From assembly GCA_965221205.1 (NCBI GenBank), contig OZ244870.1, positions 1,116,001 through 1,180,000 on the forward strand: DNA of 64,000 bases. Direction: 5' to 3'. The stretch's first letter is position 1. Each line of letters starts with the position of its first letter. The notes beneath the pieces are model-generated. The model was given only the letters and a program-made list of their open reading frames with translations, did no database searches and was not told where the DNA came from. Shown here one piece after another: positions 1 through 10,026 of the stretch. Source of the stretch: CBDFMG01 sp965221205 [NCBI: bacterium]. GTDB taxonomy: Bacteria > SM23-31. The translations under genes and the position numbers were made by a program.

Positions 1-1216
1 GACCGCTAAACCGCTCGCCTTCTTTCCCGGTTATCTTTGCCACTGCACTGGTCGGTGAAAGATTTCCGTAAAGAATTTGAATATGCCCCGTCGGTTTGAT
101 AGGATCACTGAATGAATACATAACTTTTTGATCCTCTGAAAGTGGTGCGGCAGATTCCAGGTTTTCGGCAAGTGTTTTTCCGGTGACTGTCATGCAGTCA
201 CCATGGAGCAATCCCTTTTCGAGCAGCATCTTCTGGACAGCCGGAACACCGCCTACTTTATGCAGATCTTCCATGAGGTATTGGCCGCTCGGTTTCAGGT
301 TAGCAAGAAAAGGTGTTGTGTCGCTGATTGCCTGAAAATCGTCAACCGTCAGCGGAATATCAACCGATTTGGCAATCGCAATCAGATGGAGGACCGCATT
401 GGTCGATCCTCCGAGAATCATAACTACTGTAATGGCATTCTCGAATGCTGCGCGCGTCATAATGTCGCGGGGTTTCAAGTCATGTTCAAGTAATGCCTTC
501 ATAGTCTGAGCGGCGTTCACCGTTTCATTCAGTTTTTCCTCGCTCTCGGCCGGATTGGATGAACTGTACGGCAGACTCATACCGAGGCTCTCGATAGCGG
601 ATGCCATCGTGTTTGCCGTGTACATTCCGCCACACGCTCCGGCACTGGGGCATGACCGCTTGAAAATCTCAGTCAACTGCTCACGATCGATTTTACCACT
701 GAAATACTCGCCATACGCCTGGAACGACGACACAATATCGAGATCTTTCCCATCGAGATGGCCCGGTTTAATGGTCCCGCCATAGATCATAAGTCCCGGA
801 CGGTTCATTCTGCCGAGTGCCATGAGACAGCCCGGCATATTCTTGTCGCAGCCAGGAATTGTAACAAGACCGTCGTACCACTGCGCATTGACAACCGTTT
901 CAATTGAATCTGCAATAATATCACGGGATTGGAGTGAATAATTCATACCCTCGGTTCCCATCGAAATACCATCGCTCACACCGATCGTATTGAATACAAG
1001 GCCGACCATATCGTTCTTCCAGACGGCTTTCTTGACTTGGGCGGCAAGACCGTTAAGGTGCATATTACAAGTATTTCCCTCATATCCCATACTGGCAATA
1101 CCGATCTGAGGTTTATTCATATCCTCTTCATTCAGTCCCACACCATAAAGCATAGCCTGTGATGCAGCCTGTGACAAACGCTGGGTTATCCGTTTGCTGT
1201 ATTTATTTAACTCCAT
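1..1216 (-). CDS. ilvD: Dihydroxy-acid dehydratase, C-terminus beyond window
   Basis: Reverse-strand translation from the ATG at 1214-1216 gives [19 protein letters not shown] and stays open to base 1, so the 3' part lies outside the window. Family landmarks are clear: a [14 protein letters not shown] segment with Fe-S type cysteines, a [15 protein letters not shown] segment, and [15 protein letters not shown]. The enzyme dehydrates 2,3-dihydroxy-isovalerate and -methylvalerate, the third common step to valine and isoleucine. A good ribosome site (GAGG) stands just upstream of the ATG. It is transcribed away from the ilvB series, with about 0.6 kb of AT-rich DNA between it and the candidate leader ORF. 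Identity is firm; only completeness is unknown. Confidence 0.96.
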   Translation of the reverse strand, partial: MELNKYSKRITQRLSQAASQAMLYGVGLNEEDMNKPQIGIASMGYEGNTCNMHLNGLAAQVKKAVWKNDMVGLVFNTIGVSDGISMGTEGMNYSLQSRDIIADSIETVVNAQWYDGLVTIPGCDKNMPGCLMALGRMNRPGLMIYGGTIKPGHLDGKDLDIVSSFQAYGEYFSGKIDREQLTEIFKRSCPSAGACGGMYTANTMASAIESLGMSLPYSSSNPAESEEKLNETVNAAQTMKALLEHDLKPRDIMTRAAFENAITVVMILGGSTNAVLHLIAIAKSVDIPLTVDDFQAISDTTPFLANLKPSGQYLMEDLHKVGGVPAVQKMLLEKGLLHGDCMTVTGKTLAENLESAAPLSEDQKVMYSFSDPIKPTGHIQILYGNLSPTSAVAKITGKEGERFSG

Positions 1217-1768
1217 TATTCACTCCTCAGTGATTACAACGATAAGGTATGATTTTTCTTAGATAACACGGATGGCAAAATTAATGAATAATATAGCCAA
1301 ATTAACCTAACCTTCAAAGATTTTATTTTTGAACATTCGGTTAAAATAGATATTGGTTTATTTATTTGAAACAAGGTGATATAATAATCTTGAATGTGTT
1401 GTGAGACTTTTAATTTTAGGTGGAAATAAACTCAATGATCTTTGTATGAAGTCTGACAAAGTATCGATGTTATTGCGAGAATAATTATTAGTATTGTAAA
1501 TAACTCTAACTGATGTATGGGAGAAATTGCCGTTTTCTGACTCGTTTTTATCAACGTTCGGGATCTTTCAGCATAAAATTTTTCATTGCACAGTACTTGC
1601 CAAACTTGCCAAATAAATCTTTACCGGCTTTATTTGTAGTGAGATATGTTCATTGCTTGATGGATATTCAACTATTATTATTGATATATTGATCAAAGTT
1701 TATAATTAAGAATCATGTTCGTAAGAAGCTATAACATCAGAAATAATACCAATTTAAATTAATTTTTC
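1217..1768. other. AT-rich divergent intergenic region
   Basis: This stretch separates ilvD from the ilvB series. I see no convincing ORF, RNA gene or strong hairpin in it. It must hold the ilvD promoter, but no box stands out. Confidence 0.5.
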
Positions 1769-1796
1769 TTGACATTCGTTAATTAATTTATAAATT
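1769..1796 (+). promoter_or_regulatory. Candidate promoter of the ilv-leu series
   Basis: A perfect TTGACA at 1769-1774 is followed after 16 bases by TAAATT at 1791-1796, with a nearby TATAAA in the same AT-rich stretch. Transcription starting near 1803 would give a leader RNA of about 330 bases that begins 40 bases before the leader ORF and ends at ilvB. The match is to a sigma-70 type consensus; if the host uses a Bacteroidota-type promoter this reading would be wrong. Confidence 0.45.
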
Positions 1797-1842
1797 AGAC
1801 CGAACATATCAAATAGAGAATCAATTCATTATTTCTACAGTA

Positions 1843-2010
1843 ATGATGATGAATCCTACACGAGTACAAGACATGCGATTACAAGCCTTGCGGAGCAACG
1901 CAAGCCCCGTTGACAGGAATCGTCTGTCTTCTGCTTTATTACTTGGTTTAGACCTAATTCTACTTGGCCTCCTTAGTATAGGAGTTGCTTCTGGGCTTAT
2001 TATCAGATAA
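1843..2010 (+). CDS. Candidate branched-chain leader peptide (55 aa)
   Basis: An ORF of 55 codons opens with three consecutive ATGs (1843, 1846, 1849; which is used is uncertain) and ends with TAA at 2008-2010, about 120 bases before ilvB. The first half is polar and basic. The last 29 residues contain 11 Leu, 4 Ile and 1 Val, including LLLGLDLILLGLL and a terminal LIIR. This composition and position match known ilv and leu leader peptides, where ribosome stalling on scarce charged tRNA controls a downstream terminator. It is longer than the roughly 30-residue enteric leader IlvL. The same composition could also form one membrane helix, so a small membrane protein is the main alternative. Confidence 0.55.
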   Translation: MMMNPTRVQDMRLQALRSNASPVDRNRLSSALLLGLDLILLGLLSIGVASGLIIR

Positions 2011-2089
2011 GACACTAGAGATCAATTCCTACAACCTTCAAACACAAATCCTTTTTTTCTTTAACATTTTTTCTTAGATTGTAGAATTG
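1969..2089 (+). promoter_or_regulatory. Attenuator-like alternating RNA pairings
   Basis: Four segments can pair in alternation. CTCCT (1969-1973) pairs with AGGAG (1980-1984). AGGAGTTG (1980-1987) can instead pair with CAATTCCT (2023-2030; 8 pairs, one G-U), enclosing a small CTTAT/ATAAG hairpin (1996-2011) that contains the leader stop codon. The same 2023-2034 segment can pair downstream with TTGTAGAATTG (2079-2089; 11 pairs, one bulged C). A run of seven T lies at 2052-2058. The 1:2, 2:3, 3:4 logic is that of amino acid attenuators, but I do not see a textbook GC-rich terminator directly followed by a U-tract, so the terminating conformation is not pinned down. Confidence 0.42.
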
Positions 2090-2130
2090 ACCTTTGTCAT
2101 GGTTATATATATTAAAGTGGGGTATGCCAG

Positions 2131-3900
2131 ATGAAAACAGCAGCAATTAAAAAAACAGGCTCTCGTAAAGCTAATCCACTGGATGATTTTAACGGTGCCG
2201 ATAAACAGGGTGAGTACAAAAAACTCTCCGGCGGGGAGATTTTCGTAGAATCACTCTTGGCTGAAGGTGTTGACACAGTATTCGGGTATCCCGGAGGCGT
2301 CGTCCTTGGTTTATACGATGTGCTTTTCAATCGTCCTGAGTTGCGGCATATCCTTGTCCGCCATGAGTGTGGTGGAACATTTGCCGCCGACGGATATGCG
2401 CGGGCAACGGGAAAACCGGGCGTTGTTCTCGTTACATCCGGACCGGGCGCAACGAATACGATTACCGGAATAACTTCCGCATTTATGGATTCTGTCCCGA
2501 TTGTCGTATTTACCGGACAGGTTGTATCGAGTATGATCGGCAATGATGCCTTTCAGGAAGCCGACATGATCGGATTGTCTAGGCCGATCACCAAGCATAG
2601 CTACCTCGTCAAAGATTCGAGTCAGCTCACACAGACTATTAAAGAGGCATTTTACATTGCAGTTTCTGGCAAACCAGGACCTGTTGTGATCGATATGCCG
2701 AAGGATATGCTGAATGACATTTGTGAGTATGTACAGCCCTCTCAGAAGATTGAAATCCGCGGTTATAATCCGAAGATTTTAGGAAATGTCCGTCAGATCA
2801 AGCGTGCTTCAAACCTCATAAAAAATGCGCAGCGGCCAGTGTTCTATGTCGGTGGCGGTGTCATTAATGCAAATGCCACCGAAGAATTGAAAGCAGTCAT
2901 CGAAAAAAGTTCTGTTCCGATTACGACAACCTTGCTCGGTCTTGGTGCTTTTCCCGAAAGTTCTCCGCTTGCACTGGGAATGCTCGGAATGCACGGAACA
3001 TGGTATGCGAATACGGCAGTCGATCAATGTGATCTGCTTATTGCGGTCGGAGCCAGGTTTGATGACAGAATTACCGGAAGGCTTGATAAATTTTCACAAG
3101 GATCGAAAAAAATTCACATTGACATCGATCCGTCTTGTATTGGTAAAAATGTTCCGGTTGATGTGCCGATTGTGGGCGATGCAAAGAAGATTTTGGCAAC
3201 GTTAGTCGATTACATTGAAAAACCGGATATAGCAGATTGGAAAGTAACGATTGACAAATGGAAAGAAGAGCATCCGCTTACATGTGACCAAACTGGTGAT
3301 GAAATCTTACCCCAGTATATGGTTAGAAAAATTTCAGAGGTGACAAAAGGTGAGGCAATCGTTGTAACCGATGTTGGCCAGCATCAGATGTGGACGGCCC
3401 AGCACTACACCTTTAATCATCCCCGGTCGCATATAACATCGGGCGGTTTGGGATCAATGGGCTTCGGATTCCCGGCAGCATTGGGGGCCGCAGTCGGCCG
3501 TCCTGACAGGACGGTTGTCTGCATTACCGGTGATGCAGGATTTCAGATGAGCATGTACGAACTGGCTACCGCCGTTCATTATAAAATACCAGTCATTATT
3601 GCAATAATGAACAACGGATACCTTGGTATGGTGAGGCAGTGGCAGGAGCTGTTCTTCGGCTGCCGTTACTCACATTCCGATCTCGATCAGAGCAATCCTG
3701 ATTTTGTGAAACTTGCCGAAAGCTTCGGAGCGGTCGGTATGCGAGTCTCAAAACCGGACGAACTGGAAGGTTTTCTGAAGAAAGCATTAAAAGTAAAAGA
3801 CAAGCCGGTTGTTCTCGATATCGTTGTGAAACGAGAAGAGAACTGTTATCCAATGATACCGGCGGGTGGTGCTGCGGCCGATATGGTTGAAAATGATTAG
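2131..3900 (+). CDS. ilvB: Acetolactate synthase, large catalytic subunit
   Basis: The 589-residue protein has the three-domain thiamine diphosphate enzyme layout. The N-terminal Pyr domain has GYPGG near 52 and the catalytic Glu79 in RHECGG. A central FAD/nucleotide-like domain follows. The C-terminal PP domain carries the ThDP/metal motif GDAGFQMS...NN, around 470-500. It condenses two pyruvates to acetolactate, or pyruvate with 2-oxobutyrate, opening valine/leucine and isoleucine synthesis. Residues 1-33 are a lysine-rich extension compared with enteric IlvI. The small subunit gene follows after 46 bases. Regulation is probably through the leader upstream. The stop is TAG. Confidence 0.96.
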   Translation: MKTAAIKKTGSRKANPLDDFNGADKQGEYKKLSGGEIFVESLLAEGVDTVFGYPGGVVLGLYDVLFNRPELRHILVRHECGGTFAADGYARATGKPGVVLVTSGPGATNTITGITSAFMDSVPIVVFTGQVVSSMIGNDAFQEADMIGLSRPITKHSYLVKDSSQLTQTIKEAFYIAVSGKPGPVVIDMPKDMLNDICEYVQPSQKIEIRGYNPKILGNVRQIKRASNLIKNAQRPVFYVGGGVINANATEELKAVIEKSSVPITTTLLGLGAFPESSPLALGMLGMHGTWYANTAVDQCDLLIAVGARFDDRITGRLDKFSQGSKKIHIDIDPSCIGKNVPVDVPIVGDAKKILATLVDYIEKPDIADWKVTIDKWKEEHPLTCDQTGDEILPQYMVRKISEVTKGEAIVVTDVGQHQMWTAQHYTFNHPRSHITSGGLGSMGFGFPAALGAAVGRPDRTVVCITGDAGFQMSMYELATAVHYKIPVIIAIMNNGYLGMVRQWQELFFGCRYSHSDLDQSNPDFVKLAESFGAVGMRVSKPDELEGFLKKALKVKDKPVVLDIVVKREENCYPMIPAGGAAADMVEND

Positions 3901-3946
3901 CGAATAAATTGACAGTTATACAATATGAAAATGTGGAGCGGACAAC

Positions 3947-4453
3947 GTGAAACATACAATATCATTATTAGTTGAGCAGCAGTTCAATGCCCTCGCCCGG
4001 ATAATCGGGATGTTTACCGGACGAGGTTTCGAAATTGACAGCATCTGTTTCGGTACTGCAGAAGAACCCGGAATCACCCGCGTAACATTGACAACATCGG
4101 GCGATGAGAGAATTATTGAGCAGATCACAAAACAGCTGCATAAACTCGTGGATGTCATCAAGGTTGTCGATTTGACCTACGAGCCTTATGTAGAGCGTGA
4201 GCTTGCGTTGATTAAGGTTTCCGCAAATCAGAAAAACCGCCTCGAGATCATGCAGGTTGTCGATGTGTTTCGGGGTACTATTATCGACATCAGTCAAAAT
4301 TCACTAACGATAGAAATAACCGGAAAAGCCGACAAAGTCAATGCGGCTACTAAAATGCTCGATCAGTTCGGACTCCTTGAAGTTGCACGTACCGGGAGTG
4401 TTGCATTGAAGAGAGAATATCAGGAAATGAAACTTAAAGAAAAAGCAGGATAA
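3947..4453 (+). CDS. ilvN: Acetolactate synthase, regulatory small subunit
   Basis: A GTG start at 3947 is the only start that gives the usual N-terminus (MKHTISLLVEQQFNALARI); nearby ATGs are in other frames. GGAGCGG serves as ribosome site. The 168-residue product has an N-terminal ACT domain (residues 1-75, with ALARIIGMFTGRGFEIDS and GITRVTL) and the C-terminal domain of the long IlvH-type small subunits. It binds the IlvB dimer and confers valine feedback. It sits between ilvB and ilvC, 19 bases before ilvC, as in many bacteria. Confidence 0.95.
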   Translation: MKHTISLLVEQQFNALARIIGMFTGRGFEIDSICFGTAEEPGITRVTLTTSGDERIIEQITKQLHKLVDVIKVVDLTYEPYVERELALIKVSANQKNRLEIMQVVDVFRGTIIDISQNSLTIEITGKADKVNAATKMLDQFGLLEVARTGSVALKREYQEMKLKEKAG

Positions 4454-4472
4454 ACAAGAGGAGTAACATAGT

Positions 4473-5471
4473 ATGAAATTGTATTACGAATCCGATGCAG
4501 ATTTAGGGATACTCGACGGAAAAACAACCGCTATAATCGGGTACGGAAGTCAGGGACACGCCCACGCACTGAATCTGAAAGACAGTGGTGCGAGTGTTGT
4601 TGTCAGTGATCTGAAGGGAACACCGAACTGGAAAAAAGCTGAAGAAGACGGCTGGAATATTATGGAAGTTGCCGAAGCTGCAAAACAGGCGGACATCATC
4701 TTGATTCTGGTGCCAGACCAATATCAGGCCGACCTGTTCGAAAACGAAATAAAACCGCACCTCGAACTTGGAAATTCTCTGGTGTTTGCGCACGGATTTA
4801 ATATCCATTACAAAGGAATTGACCCTCCTAAGGATATCGATGTCTACATGATTGCACCGAAAGGACCGGGACATCTGGTACGGCGTGTTTATCAGGAAGG
4901 TGGCGGTGTGCCGAGCCTGATCGCAATATATCAGGACTTTACCGGTGACGCAAAAAAGAAAGCGCTTGCCCATGCAAAAGGTATTGGCGCCACACGTGCC
5001 GGTGTGATCGAAACGACATTTAAAGAGGAAACAGAGACGGATTTATTCGGTGAGCAGACTGTCCTGTGCGGCGGTGTAACGGAGCTCGTCAAAGCCGGAT
5101 TTCAGACACTCGTCGACGCCGGATATCAGCCGGAAATCTGCTATTTCGAATGTCTTCATGAATTGAAACTTATCGTCGATCTTTTCTACGAAGGCGGCAT
5201 CACAGGCATGTATTATTCAGTAAGCGATACAGCTGAATACGGCGGAATGGCAAAGGGAACGGATGTTGTCAATGACGATACAAAAGCCCGCATGAAAGTA
5301 ATACTCGAAAAAGTTCAGAATGGTTCGTTTGCGAGAGAATGGATTAAGGAGAGTAAAGACGGCCTTCCGAATCTCAAAAAACTCCGTAAAGAGCACGATG
5401 AGCTTTTGATAGAAAAAGTTGGCAAAGAACTCAGACCCATGATGTCATGGATCAAAGATAAGGATAAATAG
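4473..5471 (+). CDS. ilvC: Ketol-acid reductoisomerase (NADP+)
   Basis: The 332-residue class I enzyme has the Rossmann motif [13 protein letters not shown] (residues 23-35), the PKGPGH segment, and the Mg-binding helix [10 protein letters not shown] near 185-195. It converts acetolactate and acetohydroxybutyrate to the dihydroxy acids that IlvD dehydrates. An AAGAGGAG ribosome site precedes the ATG. The next gene starts only 4 bases after its stop, so ilvC and cimA are surely cotranscribed. Confidence 0.97.
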   Translation: MKLYYESDADLGILDGKTTAIIGYGSQGHAHALNLKDSGASVVVSDLKGTPNWKKAEEDGWNIMEVAEAAKQADIILILVPDQYQADLFENEIKPHLELGNSLVFAHGFNIHYKGIDPPKDIDVYMIAPKGPGHLVRRVYQEGGGVPSLIAIYQDFTGDAKKKALAHAKGIGATRAGVIETTFKEETETDLFGEQTVLCGGVTELVKAGFQTLVDAGYQPEICYFECLHELKLIVDLFYEGGITGMYYSVSDTAEYGGMAKGTDVVNDDTKARMKVILEKVQNGSFAREWIKESKDGLPNLKKLRKEHDELLIEKVGKELRPMMSWIKDKDK

Positions 5472-5475
5472 AGTC

Positions 5476-7098
5476 ATGCCTGATAAAAAAATTGAATTAT
5501 TTGATACCACACTCCGTGACGGCACGCAGGGAGAACGGGTCTCTTTTTCTGTTGAAGATAAAATACACATCGCGCAACGGCTCGACGATTTCAGTATGGA
5601 TTTCATCGAAGGAGGCTGGCCGGGATCGAATCCACGAGATATTAATTTTTTCAAGAGTACCAAGAGCAAAAGCTTCAAACATGCGAAAATAGTGGCATTC
5701 GGAAGCACCCGGCACAAATCAAACCGTGCAGATAGCGATCCGAATCTCAAAGCGATGCTTGAAGCAGAAACTCCAGCAGTTTCGATTTTCGGAAAGTCAT
5801 GGCTTCTCCATGTCGAAACAGCGCTCAAAGTTGATCCGGAAGAGAATTTGAAGATGATTGAAGAGTCGGTCGGTTTCATCCGTTCTGAAGGCAGAGATGT
5901 TATCTATGACGCTGAGCATTTTTTTGACGGGTATAAATCGAATTCTGACTATGCGATCAAAACACTTGCTGCAGCCGAGCGTGGAGGAGCGTATGTCCTC
6001 GTGCTCTGTGATACAAATGGTGGTTCTTCGCCGTTTGAGATAGCGGATATAGTGGCAACGGTCAAAAAGAAACTTTCCACACCGCTCGGAATTCATACAC
6101 ATAACGATTCCGGTCTGGCTGTGGCTAACACGCTGTACGCGGTCGAAAACGGTGCAGTGCATGTTCAGGGTACGGTCAACGGATACGGAGAACGGTGCGG
6201 GAATGCAAACCTTTGCACAATCATACCGAATCTTCAGTTGAAAATGGGATATAAATGTGTTTCGGAGAAAAAAATGGCGAAACTGACATCGTTGTCGCGT
6301 TATGTTAGTGAGATCGCCAATATTACCCATGCGCGGAACCTCCCGTTTGTTGGAAAAAGCGCCTTCGCTCACAAAGGTGGTATACATGTGAGCGGTGTGA
6401 TGCGCGATTCGCGTACCTACGAACATATTGAGCCTGAAACAGTCGGAAACGAACGGAGAGTATTGGTATCAGATCTTTCAGGAAAGAGCAATATTCAGTT
6501 CAAATCGGGAGAGCTGGGCATCGATCTGTCGAAACATCAGGATAAAATTCCAAAGATTATTGAACATCTCAAAGAACTTGAACATGCTGGTTATTCATAC
6601 GAAGCGGCAGAAGGTTCGCTCGAATTGCTTGTCCGGCAGATTACCGGTGAATGGCGGAAATTTTTCGAATTGTGTGGATTCAGGATTCTGGTCGAAAAAG
6701 ACGAATCGGGTGAGCCCCGATCGGAAGCCACCATACGAATAAAGGTAGACGGCATCCCGGAGCACGTTGCAGCCGAAGGCAACGGACCGGTCCATGCGCT
6801 TGATTGCGCACTGCGGAAAACGCTCATTAATTTCTACCCTGAAATTCAAAATATGAGTCTTTTCGATTATAAAGTCCGTGTTCTGAACCAAAAAAGCGGC
6901 ACACAGTCCATCGTACGGGTACTCATCGAATTCAAAGCCGATACGCTTTCGTGGAGTACCGTCGGCGTCTCTGAAAATATAATCGAGGCAAGCTGGCAGG
7001 CTTTGACTGATGGATACTCTTATTTTCTGCTTAAGAACAAGGACATTCACTATACAAGAAAAGTGGGAAAAAAACAAAAAAATAAGGAAGTACACTAG
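5476..7098 (+). CDS. cimA: (R)-citramalate synthase
   Basis: The 540-residue protein begins with the LeuA-superfamily signature ([21 protein letters not shown]), followed by IEGGWPGSNPRD, which is typical of the citramalate branch rather than isopropylmalate synthase. HTHNDSGLAVANTL and NGYGERCGNANL carry metal-binding and substrate-binding residues of the TIM barrel. A C-terminal LeuA-type dimer/regulatory domain occupies roughly 395-525. It condenses pyruvate and acetyl-CoA to citramalate, which LeuC/LeuD and LeuB convert to 2-oxobutyrate, giving isoleucine without threonine. Its place between ilvC and leuA fits this exactly. Confidence 0.92.
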   Translation: MPDKKIELFDTTLRDGTQGERVSFSVEDKIHIAQRLDDFSMDFIEGGWPGSNPRDINFFKSTKSKSFKHAKIVAFGSTRHKSNRADSDPNLKAMLEAETPAVSIFGKSWLLHVETALKVDPEENLKMIEESVGFIRSEGRDVIYDAEHFFDGYKSNSDYAIKTLAAAERGGAYVLVLCDTNGGSSPFEIADIVATVKKKLSTPLGIHTHNDSGLAVANTLYAVENGAVHVQGTVNGYGERCGNANLCTIIPNLQLKMGYKCVSEKKMAKLTSLSRYVSEIANITHARNLPFVGKSAFAHKGGIHVSGVMRDSRTYEHIEPETVGNERRVLVSDLSGKSNIQFKSGELGIDLSKHQDKIPKIIEHLKELEHAGYSYEAAEGSLELLVRQITGEWRKFFELCGFRILVEKDESGEPRSEATIRIKVDGIPEHVAAEGNGPVHALDCALRKTLINFYPEIQNMSLFDYKVRVLNQKSGTQSIVRVLIEFKADTLSWSTVGVSENIIEASWQALTDGYSYFLLKNKDIHYTRKVGKKQKNKEVH

Positions 7099-7189
7099 AA
7101 CTCATCAGCCGGGAATACAAAGTCGAAACTATTTTTACACAATAAGTATTCAACATGATGAGCATCCACGCATGTAAGGGGTAGCAAAC

Positions 7190-8368
7190 ATGAAGGATAA
7201 AGTATTAATATTCGATACTACGTTGAGAGATGGCGAACAATCTCCCGGATTCAGTATGAATCTCGAAGAAAAAACCCGTCTTGCCCGGCAGTTGGAAAAA
7301 CTGAATGTCGATATTGTCGAAGCAGGATTTCCAATAGCATCCGATGGTGATTTTCAGGCAGTTCAGGAGGTTTCAAATACAGTAAGTACCTGTGCTGTTG
7401 CTGGATTAAGCAGAACAAAAAAGGGTGATATTGAGCGTGCATGGGAAGCACTGCAGCACGCGAAACATCCACGCATCCACACTTTTATCGCAACATCGGA
7501 TATCCATTTGAAATATAAATTGAGAAAATCCAGGGACGAAGTTATTAACAATGTCGGAGAGGGTGTCCGGCTGGCGAAGAGTCTCTGTGATGAGGTGGAG
7601 TATTCGGCAGAGGATGCCTCACGGAGTGACCGCGATTATCTGTGTCGAGTCCTTGAAACAGCGATAGAAGCCGGTGCCGATATTCTGAATATTCCCGACA
7701 CTGTTGGCTATACCACCCCGTGGGAGTACGGAAGCCTGATTAAATATATTACTGAAAACACAAAAGATATCGACAAAGCGATTATAAGCGTCCATTGCCA
7801 CAACGATCTCGGTCTTGCAGTCGCAAACTCCCTTGCAGGCGTCCAGAACGGAGCACGGCAAATCGAGTGTACCATGAATGGTATCGGCGAACGTGCGGGA
7901 AATGCTTCTCTCGAGGAACTCGTAATGGTCATGGAGACTCGGCAGCAGGAATTCGACTGCGGAACAGAAGTCAATGCGGGAGAAATTTTTCCAACGAGTG
8001 AGTTGCTTGCTGAAATCACCGGCATCGGTGTACAACCGAACAAGGCAATTGTCGGGAGCAATGCCTTTGCCCACGAAGCAGGAATACATCAGGACGGTGT
8101 GCTGAAAAATCCGTTGACGTATGAAATTATGACACCGCAGTCAGTCGGAGTTCCGAGCAACAAACTGGTAATAGGCAAGCACTCCGGAAGACATGCCATC
8201 AGTGCAAAATTGCAGGGAATGGGATTCAATCTGACAGACGAAATGCTGAATGTAATCTATAAAGAAGTGATGAAACTGTCAGATGCAAAAAAGATTGTGC
8301 ATGACGGAGAATTAAAAAATATTGCGACCGATGTTGTAATGGATAATAAAAAAACAATCGGAATGTAA
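7190..8368 (+). CDS. leuA: 2-isopropylmalate synthase, short form without regulatory domain
   Basis: The 392-residue protein has the full catalytic part: [17 protein letters not shown] at the N-terminus, the metal site [25 protein letters not shown], and the [15 protein letters not shown] and GKHSGRHA segments of the second subdomain. It stops near residue 392, where the usual protein of about 515 residues continues into the leucine-binding LeuA dimer domain. The frame closes normally and no homologous sequence follows in another frame, so this looks like a true short form. Feedback by leucine should therefore be weak or absent. A homocitrate-type function is possible, but the leuCDB neighbours favour leucine synthesis. 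Confidence 0.87.
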   Translation: MKDKVLIFDTTLRDGEQSPGFSMNLEEKTRLARQLEKLNVDIVEAGFPIASDGDFQAVQEVSNTVSTCAVAGLSRTKKGDIERAWEALQHAKHPRIHTFIATSDIHLKYKLRKSRDEVINNVGEGVRLAKSLCDEVEYSAEDASRSDRDYLCRVLETAIEAGADILNIPDTVGYTTPWEYGSLIKYITENTKDIDKAIISVHCHNDLGLAVANSLAGVQNGARQIECTMNGIGERAGNASLEELVMVMETRQQEFDCGTEVNAGEIFPTSELLAEITGIGVQPNKAIVGSNAFAHEAGIHQDGVLKNPLTYEIMTPQSVGVPSNKLVIGKHSGRHAISAKLQGMGFNLTDEMLNVIYKEVMKLSDAKKIVHDGELKNIATDVVMDNKKTIGM

Positions 8369-8622
8369 ATTATTCCTCTCTTGCATCACTATTACAACCG
8401 CATTAGATCGCTGAGGATATCAAGCGTATTGATCCATCAGTAACTATATTCAAGAACAACTTCGTCCAACTTATATACCACCAGAAACGTAACTTACATT
8501 TTGATTTTCTGCGTATAGTTCAGTATTTTAGTATGCTTTACTAATTGAAGTCCGGATGTGTTCTCCTGATTTTATTTCAGGGACTAGTAACGAAATGATT
8601 TTCAATCTATAAATATCGGAAT
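8369..8622. other. Intergenic spacer leuA-leuC
   Basis: Roughly 250 AT-rich bases without a credible ORF. No clear terminator is visible. It may contain a secondary promoter for leuCD, but I cannot identify one. Confidence 0.4.
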
Positions 8623-10026
8623 ATGAAAATGAGTAAGAATCTTTTCAACAAAGTGTGGGACCTCCATACGGTTATTAAGCTTGATTCTGGCCAGACGCAG
8701 CTTTTTGTCGGATTGCACCTCATCCATGAGGTGACATCACCGCAGGCATTTCAGATGCTCCGGGAACGCAATCTGGAAGTCCTCTATCCGGAGCGGACTT
8801 TTGCAACTGTCGATCATATTGTACCGACAACCTCGGTGAAGCGCCCCTATACCGACAGTCTTGCAGAAGAGATGATTGAGGCGATCGAATCAAATACAAA
8901 CGAATTCGGCATCCGGTTTTTCAGTGTTGAATCGGGAGAGCAGGGGATTGTCCACGTGATCGGGCCTGAACTGGGTTTGACCCAGCCGGGAATGATCGTG
9001 ACATGTGGCGATTCTCACACGGCAACTCATGGCGCGTTCGGTGCCATTGCATTCGGTATTGGGACATCACAAGTTCGTGATGTACTTGCAACCCAGTCGA
9101 TTATAATGAATAAAATGAAAGTCCGGAAAATCTCGGTAAACGGGACCCTTGGTAACGGCATCTATGCAAAAGATATTATTATTAAAATCATAGAGAAACT
9201 CGGAGTGAACGGCGGCATCGGCCATGCTTATGAATATGCTGGAACCGCAATTGATCAGCTCAACATGGAAGAGCGGATGACCATCTGCAATATGAGTATT
9301 GAAGGTGGTGCGCGCTGTGGCTATGTCAATCCCGACCAGACAACATTCGATTATATCAAAGGCAGAAAATATGCTCCGAAAGGTGAAGCATTCGATTCAG
9401 CCGTCTCATTCTGGGAATCGATTGCATCGGATTCGGATGCTCACTTCGATGCTGAAGTGACGTTCGATGCTGAAGAGATCGAACCGATGGTAACCTGGGG
9501 TATCAATCCGGGACAGGCTATTCCGGTATCACAGAAAATGCCGCGGCTCGACAATCTGGACATTAATGAGAGAGAGACTGCAGAGCTCGCCTATAAACAT
9601 ATGGGATTCGATGAAGGCCAAGCAATTAAGGGTGTCTCGATCGATGTTGCGTTTATCGGTTCGTGCACCAACAGCCGGATTTCCGATCTTCGGGAAGCCG
9701 CGAGAATAGTCGAGGGGAATAAAGTCAATCCAAATGTACAGGCGCTGGTTGTTCCGGGATCGATTAAAGTGAAAGAACAAGCTGTCGAAGAAGGCCTCGA
9801 CAAAATTTTTAGTGATGCCGGATTTGAATGGCGCGAAGCTGGTTGCTCCATGTGTTTAGCGATGAATCCCGACAAACTCCAGGGGCGTGAACTGAGCGCT
9901 TCGTCGTCAAATAGAAATTTTATCGGCCGGCAGGGATCGCCAGTCGGAAGAACACTGCTTATGAGTCCTGCTATGGTAGCAGCGGCAGCATTACAAGGTG
10001 AGGTAGTCGATGTCCGAGAGTTTTAA
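8623..10026 (+). CDS. leuC: 3-isopropylmalate dehydratase large subunit
   Basis: The 467-residue aconitase-family protein has [20 protein letters not shown], the first cluster cysteine in FIGSCTNSR, and the two further [4Fe-4S] cysteines in [12 protein letters not shown]. With LeuD it isomerises 2- to 3-isopropylmalate and very likely also citramalate to methylmalate for the CimA route. The ATG at 8623 gives MKMSKNLF; the ATG at 8629 is an equally good start and matches the usual N-terminus better. Its last 17 bases overlap leuD, which implies translational coupling. Confidence 0.96.
   Translation: MKMSKNLFNKVWDLHTVIKLDSGQTQLFVGLHLIHEVTSPQAFQMLRERNLEVLYPERTFATVDHIVPTTSVKRPYTDSLAEEMIEAIESNTNEFGIRFFSVESGEQGIVHVIGPELGLTQPGMIVTCGDSHTATHGAFGAIAFGIGTSQVRDVLATQSIIMNKMKVRKISVNGTLGNGIYAKDIIIKIIEKLGVNGGIGHAYEYAGTAIDQLNMEERMTICNMSIEGGARCGYVNPDQTTFDYIKGRKYAPKGEAFDSAVSFWESIASDSDAHFDAEVTFDAEEIEPMVTWGINPGQAIPVSQKMPRLDNLDINERETAELAYKHMGFDEGQAIKGVSIDVAFIGSCTNSRISDLREAARIVEGNKVNPNVQALVVPGSIKVKEQAVEEGLDKIFSDAGFEWREAGCSMCLAMNPDKLQGRELSASSSNRNFIGRQGSPVGRTLLMSPAMVAAAALQGEVVDVREF

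Noticed and set aside
203-785. Two plus-strand ORFs over the ilvD gene
   Set aside because: They are antisense to a clearly conserved ilvD reading frame, and their translations have no family character.
1821-2015. 64-aa minus-strand ORF opposite the leader ORF
   Set aside because: Its composition is unremarkable and it has no partner. The plus-strand ORF at the same place has the Leu/Ile-rich pattern and the right position before ilvB.
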